A DNA stretch of 64,000 bases from positions 9,094,221 to 9,158,220 of the forward strand of contig NC_074728.1 of assembly GCF_947242115.1 (NCBI RefSeq), in the 5' to 3' direction. Numbering within the stretch: position 1 is the first letter of the stretch; each line of letters opens with the position of its first letter. Shown one piece after another: positions 1-12,400 of the stretch. A model generated the notes under the pieces. That model was not told where the DNA came from. It searched no databases and saw only the letters and a list, made by a program, of their open reading frames with translations. Both the position numbers and the translations under genes were made by a program. The DNA comes from Biomphalaria glabrata. Its lineage: Eukaryota > Mollusca > Gastropoda > Planorbidae.

Positions 1-198
1 AGTACAATTCAATCTTATGATTCAAGACTCCAACTTTGTGAATTGTTAAGTGTTACCTTACAAAAGACTTTATTGTACATTAAGGCCAAAAATGTATGGC
101 ATATATAAATCACAAACTGATAGAGTTATTTTTAATATATTTACATCACAACTTGGTGGAGGTATTTTGTGGTATATATACATCACAAATTGGAGTTA

Positions 199-221
199 TT
201 ATATATATATATATATATATA
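199..221. repeat. AT microsatellite
   Basis: About eleven AT dinucleotides. The first 400 bases otherwise hold AT-rich intron with worn TATATATACATCACAA repeats and three copies of AGCTCTGTAGTTA near 330-375. Confidence 0.9.
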
Positions 222-406
222 CATTACATTGTGGTGGAGCTATTATACCCAGATTTTCATGTCACCACGCTTTAAATTCATAAAACCCTGTTTGAAGTTT
301 TGACTTTCTGTAAAGTGTTAAGCACTGTAGCTAAGCTCTGTAGTTAAGCTCTTTAGTTAAGCTCTGTAGTTAAGCTTTTTTTCTCACATCGGAAGTTTGT
401 ACTTAC

Positions 407-493
407 GTAGCTGTTTGTCCAGGGGAAGAGAGCTCCAAGGAAAAACATCCCAGTCAGTGGTCCACTAGTAGCACCTGTCAGGCTTAACGATAT
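407..493 (-). CDS. SLC5-like exon 14 (last exon inside the window)
   Basis: 29 codons, phase 0 at both ends: ISLSLTGATSGPLTGMFF then LGALFPWTNSY, corresponding to the family SxxGxxxGPLLGxFxLGxxFP block. Acceptor CTTCAG, donor GTAAGT. It needs an unseen exon of length 3n+2 between it and exon 12 (numbered 13 here). The rest of the gene lies beyond the left edge. Confidence 0.92.
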
Positions 494-3400
494 CTGAAGA
501 ATGATTTTATTTTTAAATGAGGGTGAATAGACATCGCAGAATGAAAGAATCATTTTGTTTAACTCTCACTAGATCTTTAATAAAAGGTGATTTACAATTA
601 TCAACTATACAGGAATGCGCAATAATGCAAAGAATGTAATGTACATGAAAAATAAATACTTTGAAAATCTGAGAAAGTATGGAATAGTTTGCCAATGCTA
701 CGGAACACGCCATTTTTATTTAATATACCAGGCTAACCGTGCGGAACACGCCATTTATGCAACGGTCCCTTGCGGGACGGCGCCTGGGCGTGACACAGAA
801 GGCCTGAACACAACCCCACACTTCCACTCACAGTCACACACACTTTCACTCACAAACACACACACTTTCACTCACAATCACACACACTTTCACTCACAAT
901 CACACACACTTTCACTCACAATCACACAAACTCAGGAATGTTCAGATCCCCTGATGAAGGAAAACTTCTCAAGAATACTTTCATTAACACACACATACCT
1001 CTCACATGAACTCAAAAACACACATGCACTTTCTTTCATTCTCAGTCTCATCATTTCTTTCTATTTCTCTCTCAATCTCTATATTGCAGATGTTACTTCA
1101 AATAAAAAAAAAGAAGATAATTAAGTCGAACGCATTTTATGTGTCAATCTAGTTAATCTTCTAAGTCGTTGGTTTTCCTGGCTGATTCAGGCAACCCATT
1201 CCATTCTCTAATGGCATTCTTTGACTCTCACTATTTTTTTCTTTTCTCTCTCGTTCCCTCTCATAATTTTTCTTTTCTCGGTCTCTTTTCTCTTTCTCTG
1301 TATCTCACTTTCTCTTCCCATCTCTATTTTGTGTTAGTCGCAGAGTATATATGTTTTATCACTTTAATGCAAAGCCTTAACTCTAGGCATCTGTATTAAC
1401 AGAGTATCACTGACCTGGACAACCGATCCTTCCAATTGTGTAGCTAGAAAACTAATTCCTATTGAAACAACTCCAAAGATGAGAACTTAAATACAAGAAA
1501 ATATAAAAAGATTTGAAAAAAAAAAAACATAGCTTATATTAAGAATAGTTGTATAAATTAGTTTGGATCCGCTATGTAATTAAATTGGTAATACATCTAG
1601 GGCTAGACTAACAATAAAAGGCATTTATATGACAAAAAAAATAACAACATAAAATATATTTTTCTAAAAAAACAAACTTATATTATGCTTACTTGTGTCA
1701 ATAAGTTTAGATCAGTCATGTAATTAAATTTTTAATAGATCTAGACTAACCATGGAACTATACTAGCAATAAAAAGAATTTTTTAAAAATAAATTTTAAA
1801 ATAAGAGAAATTCAAGTTTCTGAGTTAAAGTATTATTATGCTTCTCAAGATAACGCGGTAACCACTCTACTAAAGTCTATATACATGGAAGGTTGTATAG
1901 TTGCGGTAACCACTCTACTAAAGTCTATATACATGGAAGGTTGTATAGTTGCGGTAACCACTCTACTAAAGTCTATATACATGGAAGGTTGTATAGTTAC
2001 GGTAACCACTCTACTAAAGTCTATATACATGGAAGGTTGTATAGTTGCGGTAACCACTCTACTAAAGTCTATATACATGGAAGGTTGTATAGTTGCGGTA
2101 ACCACTCTACTAAAGTCTATATACATGGAAGGTTGTATAGATAACTCTTGTTTCTATTTCATGTTTGTGTTCACTAAGTCAAAGACGGCAGCCTAATATA
2201 AAGGGGACTAATTCAGCTTATACCACCACTTCAGTCAAGCACTATTTCATTCCTTGTTTGAGATACTAAAACAAAGTAATATAGTACCTATAGTTAATTA
2301 AATAATTGTTTTTTTTATTGATTCTTTTTTTGTCAGGTAAAAGAAATAATTGTGCAAAATTTCAACTTGATCCGAGATTACGTGTAGGAGAAATAACGTG
2401 TTCAAAGTTTTGGCCAGACAGACACACAGTAAGTCCACATAAGCTTTCTAAAACAAAAGGAGAGGAGGAACAACTTGAATTCAAGCTCATGGCTCAAGCC
2501 TCCTCAAGCCGACATTGTAACCACTCTGCTAATGAAGTTCTTAGAAATATAGAAGATTGTAGAGTTATGTATTGTTTCTATAGTCTCGTCCTATATTTCA
2601 TGTTGTGTTCACTAAGACTCGTACGACGACATATAAAGCGAACTTATTCTGCTTATACCACTACTTAGTCAAGCGCAATGTCTTTCTTATGTTCGAGATA
2701 GCAAACAAAATATTTAATTACTGTTGTTGATGTGTTGTTTTTTTTTTGTTGTTTTTTTCGATGTGAAGAATTACTAAATCTAATTTACTAAGTATATTTA
2801 TTTTCAAGCATTTGAATAAAACACAAATTTTGCTACAGGAACTATTTACATTAATTATGTCAATAACTCACATCTGAAAAAAGTATCGGAGTTTCTCTAA
2901 GTGAATGTAAACCAAACAGTGCTGTTTACATCATTCAAAGCTTTATGGACATTTGCAAAACAGTTTCCTACGATGTGGGCACAATGTAGTTCCAATTAGC
3001 TAAGCCAATCTCATTGATAAGCGAAAGTTTAATCTTAAATGAAATAAAACTTTGAATGGAAACTTTAAACCATCTTTTAAAAGAAAGAATAAACTCAATT
3101 AGGTGGTTGGGAGGTAAAGCGCTTGGGTTCAGAATCGAGGGGGTCTTGGCTCGGTAAAGGCCGTTATTCGGGTCCTGGCCATCAGTCCTATAGAGCCCTT
3201 TTTTTTATTCACTAATATCTACAGGCCACTATCTATGTAGAAGGATTCAAAACACACTTTTAAATACAAAGTGTTTTACATAAAAATATTTAAACACAAA
3301 ATGTTTAAACACAAAATGTTTAAACACCAAATGTTTTAGGATTTTTAACTCTCCTTGCTGGCGATATTTCGGTCTGTCTCCACACATTTCGCCTCTTCAC

Positions 3401-6400
3401 TTTCTGTACAAGCCTCGAGCAGTTTGAAAATAAAACACAAGTAATCTATCATTCTCCATCAAGAGAATTGTATTCTCTTCCCCTCTTTTTCATTCTCTCT
3501 CTGTCTCTGTCTCTGTCTCTGTCTCTGTCTCTGTCTCTGTCTTTCTTATTACACCTACACTTACTGCATTTCACATGCACACTCACCCATAAGGGGAGAG
3601 TATATATGAATTTATCTGTCTCTAACGGTTTGATGCGTCACGTGCAGCCAGGATATATCAGACATCATTTAAGTCTTCCTGCAGTCAGCGACAACATTCG
3701 TCTTTAAAATCTCACCCTTCGAGACACGAACTTAAGACCCTTGCGTTCCTAAGCCAAGTGCATTACTACTCGCCTCTCACCCAATATGGGCATCGTTTAT
3801 GTCAAATATTCTATCCGCTGTGGTACAGCGTATCGTGTTAATGATTGAATTATAATTAACTTTGCAAAATATTATATTTATGGGATATAACTATAGTTCA
3901 GGGTCCTGTAGATTTCTCGACTGTTTCAAGGGATGCGAAACGGCTTCACATTGCTAAGATAGAAACAGGGGCACAAAATAACCTACAGGACAGCCCAATG
4001 TCATCTTACATTCCCCTGGCGACGTGAATCAAGACCCAGCTATGATGTTGTTAGCTGGCTGATACAATCAAGTACCTTCAGATGAAGAAACTGATGACCC
4101 AATATGCAAAATTAGCTGAAGCTTGTAACTTATTTACCAAAGACGCCGATATTAATTGGGAAGCGTGGTCGAGACGCCAAGTGCGCTTGACTACCTAGAA
4201 GGGGGCTCGAGGTTCGACACCCGACTCGGGCAGAGTTGTGTTTACTGAGCGCCTAAAGGCAGCACGGAAAACCAACTCCTAGATACCCCCTCCCCCCCCC
4301 CCCACTGGTCCACAAAAGATATTGGACCAAAAGCTCTCTGAGCATGCTATAAGCATGAAAGTAGTGCTATATAAAAGCTATAATAATAATAATAATAATA
4401 ATAATAAGTACAGCTAACTATAGATGGTATTATATTGCATCAAGCTAATAGAAGAAAGAGAAATTTACACATGTGTTACATCGACTACAAAAAGCTTTCG
4501 ATTCAGTTCCGCATGATTGGCTATTAAAAACCCTGGATATTCATAGAATCAACCCAAGAATAAAACAACTATTGAAAGTCTGTATGAATAATTGGAAGAT
4601 AAACCTGCACCTTAATCGTGATAAACTAGGTTCTGTGCACATAAGAAGAGGTAAATACCAGGGTGACTCACTATCTCCACTCTGGTTCTGCCTAGCGATT
4701 AATCCTCTATCTACATTACTCCAAGACACTACAAACGGTTTTAGGGTTGACACTAAATGTACAAAATGTGTGTCCCGCTTATTATACATGGATGATCTAA
4801 AGCTTTATGCAGAAACCGAGCAAAAATTACACACCTTAATCAAAACTGTAAAATGCTTTAGTGACGATATCTGTATGTCTTTTGGCCTGGATAAGTGTGG
4901 CATCATAAGCATTAAAAAGGGCAAGGCAACGAACACCAACATTGAATTTGAAGGCATCGAGGAATTGAACTCCGCCTCTATTTATAACTATCTTGGAATA
5001 AACCAGAATGCCAAGATAAACCATAAGAATTTAAAAAAGAATTTTCTTGGTAATTATAAGCAAAGAGTTAATAAAATCCTCAACACCAAACTGTCTGGCA
5101 GTAATCTCATCACTGCAACAAACAGCTGGGCCGTCCCAGTGCTCCTTTACACGTTCGGTGTGATCAAATGGACTGACACCGACCTACATGACATTGACAG
5201 ACTCACTAGAAAATTACTAACCAAGTTTCGATGCCTGTACCCCAAGTCCTCTCCCATAAGGTTATACCTGCCCAGGAAGGATGGGGGTCGTGGATTGCAG
5301 AACATCTTCAAATTGTGTAAGATGCAAGTTTTAAAAATACGATCAAAACTGCTCGCCTCCAGCAACAAATTTGTTTCCTTCCTACGGAAATACGACTCCG
5401 ATGCAACCCCTCTGAACCTACACAATGCTGATGTCAATGTCGGTTTGGACGACGTAGGGCATGAGATTCGCCTATGGGAGGAAAAAACACTCCACGGAAA
5501 ATTTCCGGCTTCATTACATGGGGACAACATCGACAAGGCTGCTTCCTTAACATGGCTCAAAGCAGGTCATCTCTACCCTGAAACAGAAGGCTTTGTTACA
5601 GCAATACAGGACAGAGTAATCAGGACAAAAAATTACGAGAAGCATATCCTGAAACTCAATGTTGTCGACAAATGCCGAAAATGTGGAAATGTGAGCGAGT
5701 CGATTGAACACATTATGGCAGGATGTCCAGCCCTATCAGAATCAGCCTACCTAAGTCGCCATAACCAAGTTGCAAAGTTAATACACCAACACCTGGCTTT
5801 GACGTACAAATTGATCGGTAAGGACACTCCCCCTTATTATAAATACTCTCCGCAAGAGGTTCTCGAGTCTACTGAACATCTGCTGTACTGGGATAGGCCT
5901 ATTCTGACCGACAAAACGGTAGATTTCAATCGCCCGGATCTGCTGTTCATCGATAAAAAAGAAAAAACCGCTACCATTATCGATATCGCCGTACCACTGT
6001 CTCATAATTTAAGAAAAACTGAGATAGAAAAACAAAGAAAATATGGGAACCTAGGCTTGGAGATTAAGCGTCTATGGAAATTGTCCAAAATAACAATATA
6101 CCCCATTGTTATATCAACCGAGGGGATAATAACAACTGACCTCACAGACACCTTCAAGGCCCTTAACATTCCTAGGAACATCTTCGTTGCCTGTCAGAGG
6201 GCGGTACTGCTGCAGACCTGCCACATCACCAGAAAATTCCTCAGTGGAAACTGTTAAAGGGACTACGATGAATTTTGTTTCTCTTAAGCGAAACTCGACC
6301 CTGGCAGCGCCAGAGAATGACTACTCGTTCATTTCTAACATAATAATAATACTCCTTTAAAATTTTGTTTTTCAATAAAAACATTTCAAACTGGAAAAAA

Positions 6401-9400
6401 ATAAAACTGTTAATTTCTATTTAACCCCCTTTCATCCTCCGATTCTCTGTTTTTATAAAAATCGAATGTTTGAGTAAGTAAACTGTTTACGCGTACATTA
6501 CGTGAAAAAAAAACAGCTGTCATACATTGCTCTGAACAGGAGTCTTAGGAGATCTGTAGCTGGAAGAAGCGATAAACTGTTAGAATAATAGAATAATGTG
6601 GATTAGTTTTCTAATTATTCCTTTTCATTCCTCACCGATAATTTTGGTCACAAATGTTTTCTGTGACTCAGTTAGGGTTTTCTCAAATCGTGGCTTTAAG
6701 ATGTCCTCCCAGGTAATGGCTCCAAGTGCATTCAGAGATGAAGAAACAGAACTGCAGATTACAGGAAAGAAACAGTTAAAAGAAAACTTAGATTTAACTC
6801 CTGATAACTTTGATTCAGTAAAGCTATAAATAAGTACCACATGTGTATCAATTTTTACCTTAATGCACCAGAAAACAAGCATGCTATAAATAGACCCGGG
6901 ATGCCGGGATACCCCAAGTTTTCCATTACGAAGTAGGGTACAAGCTTTAACAAAATAAAATATAAAAACTTTAATAATAAAGCAGAAAAAAAGTGAAATA
7001 TTAAAAAAAAAATTAAGTGTACTATTCGACCCGCAGAGTAGCATACGCTGCTTTTTGGTGACGGGTGAACTCTTCATGAACGACACAGTTGCCCAAGTGT
7101 GGTAACTCTAGTCTTAGTTGCAGAATTAAAAGAGTCATCTTTCCATGACATTTACATCGAGGATTAGAGAGTCGGAGTGCGTGCTTGCTCCGCACGGTTG
7201 GGCGACGAAGAGAATTATATAAACAGATTGAATAAAAAATCTAAGAAAAAAATAAATATAAAAATAATTTATATTAGTGAAATTTCTTCAATCATTTAAA
7301 ATCAACCATAACTGTAAGTAATTGCGTAAGTTACTGTTGTAGTCTTGCAACATATACACTTCTGCCATCTAGCATGTTGAGAAGAGTTCAAACGCTGTCA
7401 CATATCTCAATATTGTTAGGCGTATCTCCTGTTATTTTAGTACATTTTCATATATATTATATTTTTCATATAAAAGTTTGGAATAATTGAATAGTTATTG
7501 ATTAATATGTTGACATTGACATGGAATAATTGTGCAAAGTTTAAACTTGCTACGAGAGTGGGATATGGGAGAAACAAACTATTACAAGATTCCAAGATAG
7601 ACAGACATAAGTAAATGTAACAATAAATGTAAGTGAATCTAATCTATTCATAAAGCCTGTAACTTTAATTTATTGATTTAAGCATAATTTATACAGAAAT
7701 TTCGCGTAAAAAATTTGTATCCTTGAACGTAAGTCTTTGCTAATAATATTTGTTAAACAAATATTAATTTTCAAATAACATGTCTCTGTACTAGCTTCTG
7801 GAGACCAAGTTTGTGTATTTTAGGGCAGTGTTTCTCAAAGGGAACCCCCCATTCATTCTCACCCAACTGGGAGTAAGTATGAGGGGAGAGCCGCAAACTT
7901 CCAACAATAGGATATAAAGGATATATACATTAATAGTAATTAGTATAGATCTAGTTAAAACACAATTTTCAGGGTTTTCTTTGCAACTTCGTTCACGTTT
8001 GGCATCCAAATAAACAGCTAGTATGTTTAGTCCTTGCTACTCCGGACATTGTGTTACATTTATAAGTTGTACATCTTTCGAACACTAGAAATAGAAATCT
8101 TTGATCACACAGCATTGAAGAGGCAGCAGGTTACCCCTCTAGTCAGCAAGGACTCTTGGTAGAGCCACCGTTTTCTAGCATTCTGATCGTCAAATATTTT
8201 TTCGGGTGTCTAGGTCTACTCCTTACTTTTTCTTATAGTAAGAAGAGAGCCTGTCTAAGAGGATTAAAGTAGGCGTGGATAGGATGGGCCTTTATTAATC
8301 TAATTAATTCGAATGAACGAGGTGGCAGGGCTGGCCGAAACTAGGAATATGAACATTTCATTTACGTATGGCTTTTGTACATTTGTAATCGGCCTGATCG
8401 TTTTAACATCATCATCCAGATTCTTTTGTGTGTGTTTCTCGCAAACGTTGTGAAACTAATGCCATATGTCATTTCTGGAGAAATTACACTGTTCTGACAT
8501 AAGAAAATGGTGTTCATTCTCTTTAGCGTTATATTCCTTATTTTTGCAAGCGCCTTTGTGCTAATGCTGAATTTTTAAACATATCCTACTCGGAAGACAA
8601 TCCAACAATGCTACAGCCTTAAATCACACGGCTCTTCAGTCAGAAATTATCTTAGTTGCTTAAGTCGCCTTATTGAAAAAAAAAACGAATAAATCTTAGA
8701 ACGTATGATGCATGATGTATGTAAGTCAACTTCCTGTTTACACATCTCTTGAGACCTTTACGCGAACAGTACGTGGCAAAGCCAAACAACAAATGATTTC
8801 CTAGACCAGCTGTCATTCATTGCTCTGAACAGGAGACTTAGGAGATCTGTAGCTGGTAGAAGCCACAAAGCGTTAGTCAAAATAATAAAAGAATGTTTAT
8901 TAATACCGCATGTCGTCTGCTGTTTCTGAAAGATCTTTATATAAAAATATATACATTTTTAATGTTTTAAAAGTGGTTAAGCGGTCTATGATAAACAATT
9001 TAGATACGTTATCATTTGAAACTGCTTATTAAGTAATGGTAACAGTAAACAGCCTGATATTTATTTTACAGAAAAGTGAGCCAACGGTATTTCGGGCAAA
9101 AAGCAAGTGCCTTAATGGTACTAAAAAAAAATACATCAAAAGATATTAGCACATATTGCCTTATGTCCTGTTATCTGCATAATCAGTTATACAATTCTGT
9201 TGGCGAAGAAATCTGCTGTTAATGAGTATAAGAGCTTAAGTTGAATTTATCATGCCTCGTAATGCCAATATAGTACAATTACCTCACTTACCTGGTTAGG
9301 GTTACTGACTAGACTCTGACCCAGAGGGTTACAGTTCTGATCTGCGTAGAAGGCGAAGAGTGCGAGTCCAGACATACAGGTCAGTGTCAACAATAGAAAC

Positions 9401-12400
9401 ACTCCAATGATGTTGAGCAGGACAGACCTAGTGCGACAATGGACGAAGTCTTCAGAATATACAGGCTTGGTAAGTCGTATAGATTAATAAATTAAGAAAA
9501 GCTCTAGATTTACAGGTTGTGAATTGAAAAAGTGAAGATGTGATTCTAAATTAGACTGCTCGAACATTGACACCCCCAACGTTTTTAAGCAGAAGATCTA
9601 TATAAAAAAAAAAAGAAAACCAGTGTAAGATGAAGATGCGATTAACGTTTAGCGGTATCGAAGTAACTACTTGATTACAGTGAAAGCGGTGTCGCACAAT
9701 TCATCTGTGTAGTACCGTGAACTAGATTTCGCAAGATATCTGAGTGCAGTACATAGTGCTAAACATGTTAGATAACGGCTGTACTTTGTAAGACAGGATA
9801 AGATAAATATTCATATATTAGTTTCGTAAGAACCAATTATATCATTTCACATTTTTTGTATGCAATAAAAAAAAATAATAATTATAATTTCTGTACTCAA
9901 AAATAAAAAAATGTTTCCAACAGAAATTCCGAAACGAGTAACGGCCGACAATCATGGTGCCACTTTAATTTGTGCATGCTTCTTACTGTGTGGCGTGTCG
10001 TATCGTGGGTAGACTGCTGTATCTTTGTACGCTCGGCTGGCTGATTCCATAGATGCTACAAGACATACATATCTGTGCCAAAACTAAATTCCAGAAGGTG
10101 TGTCTTACTCTTGGGTCTGGATCGAAGCTGTCAAATGATTAAACACAATGAGAGATATGTATACCATAAATAAGTATTGAGAATTATATCTTAATTATTC
10201 ATGACATATTTTAACGAAAGCAAAATACTATATCATAGAAGGAAAGGAAATTAAATGTGTTGTGTCAAACAGTCATGATATAAATTTTAATGAAAATCAT
10301 AGATTGATATACACATAAAAATTAAAGTAATTAAGTTAGAAATTATCACATAAACATGAGAGAGATGTTACTTCAGATATGAAATAACAACATAAGTATA
10401 TTATCAAAGTTCACTAACTGCTGTAAAAACTAATTTACTTGAAAAATTTGATTCTCTCCCATTTTTGGCTTATTTCCCAGACTCGTGACCAGCTTCCAAC
10501 TTTTATTGTTCCCTAAAGAATTTCGGAAAATAGAAAGAGTTATTCAATCGTTGGGAAGGGAATAGTTCAATTGTCCTATTATTGGAACACTTTCACCTTG
10601 CAGTGTTAAACATTGGCACATATTTCTAACCATGAACCAAGTGCCTTAAATTAGGATTTCAATTTCGGAACCACTGTATAGGGATACCCGGATACTTGTA
10701 ATTTAGGTTGACACCTAATGCAGGAGCAGTGAGAGGGAGTCACAAAAGAGCAGACGAGGGTGTCACAAAGGTGCAGACAAGGAGTCACAAAGGAGCAGAC
10801 AATGAGTCACAAAGGAGCAGACAAGGAGTCACAAAGGAGGAGTGCGAAGGAGTCACAAAGGAGCAGACAAGGAGTCACAAAGGAGCAGACAAGGAGTCAC
10901 AAAGGAGCAGACAAGGAGTCACAAAGGATCAGTGCAATGAATTCACAAAGGAGCAGTGCGAGGTGGTATTAAAAGAGCTATTCGAGGAAGAAGCAGAAAA
11001 AAAAACGAATCCGAATTGTATTAATCTTTGTGAATTCATCGTATGGGCTCTAGGTACGAGAGAATAAGCAATACTACATGAAAGACTATATTTAAAAAAT
11101 AGTTTTTGTTCTTACCTGTATTAAAATAGACATTATTCCAGCCATCATAATCAATGCCTGAAACACATCTGTCCATATCACGGCTTTTATTCCACCCTAG
11201 GAAAGTATACAATGAGCTAGCTAAGACATCATTTCTAATAATGTACTAATTTTATCTTTGCACTTTATTAAAGCAGTGGCTTACCTCTTAAAGCCCGAGA
11301 ACCGCTGCGTTTCACTAAAATACTTATATTTTATTTAAAATTATATATATACAATTATAAAGGTTATTTCTAACAAGATATTGAAGTATATTTATCAAAT
11401 ATTTGTGGAATTAATTTGAAGTGATAATTGTTTTGGGAAAATGCAAGCCAATTAAATAAAAACTAGTATCGATTAGTTTGGATCAGTTATGTAATTAAAT
11501 TTGTAATAAATCTAGACTAACAATAAAAGAGCATTGTTTGAAATGAAAAGAAGGGAACGATCTGAAATCGAACTCATGGCTCAGCCTTCTCAAGCCAACG
11601 CGGTAACCACTCTACTAGCGAAGAGTCTATGAACATGGAAAATTATAAAGTTATCTATTGTTTCTATTTCATGTTTGTGCTCACTGAGCCTAAGACGGCA
11701 GCCTTATGCCACCACTTGAGTCAAGTATTATTTCTTTCCCTTGTTTCAAATTCCTAACAAAGTAATTTATTTCCCAAAGTTAATTAATTAATTGGTTAAT
11801 TTTTTTATTTTTTTATTTTTGTGCTGTGAGGTAAAAGAAATACTTGTGCAAACTATTTCAGCTTGATCAGAGATAAGGTGTCGGAGAAATAACATGTACA
11901 AACTTTTGGCCACTCAGACAAATAGAGTGAATTTATATAAGTTTTGTCAACAAAAATAAACTTACTATGGTGGTGTAAATAGTTGCCACAGATCCTGTGG
12001 TGACTAGTGTCGCCCAAACTGGAATACCTGTGACTAAATAGTAAATACATGTTACTAAATATTATACATACCTCTGTTACAATCACTAGCGGATCCAGAA
12101 CTTTGGAGGGGGGGGGCAATTTTTTTCCAAACCCTAACTCTAACGCCCAGTAAACCCTAACCCTAAGCATAAACGCGCGTACAGCCTATATATTATTGTT
12201 AGCTTGGAGGTCTGGGGGAGCGCTGTAAGCCTCCTCATTGGGTTTACTTGCATTTTTCACTGCAGAAACGCATTCTCTTGACATCTACATATTCATCAGT
12301 GGGGTTTATAATCATTCGATTTATTAAGCTTAAAGTTGCAACGCGTTTTTCCTCAAGATATTGTCACTTACTGTAAAATGGCATGCAACTCACACAGCCT

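Noticed and set aside
1845-2196. Open reading frames of 83-103 codons on both strands over a repeat
   Set aside because: They run through a 48-bp minisatellite whose period is divisible by three; no protein motif and both strands are equally open.
10708-11067. 119-codon frame rich in SHKGADKESQRSRQ
   Set aside because: Produced by a 21-bp minisatellite inside an SLC5 intron; no splice or family support.
11565-11625. Possible tRNA on the minus strand
   Set aside because: A and B box-like words are present, but no closed cloverleaf forms and the sequence is part of dispersed repeat family A.
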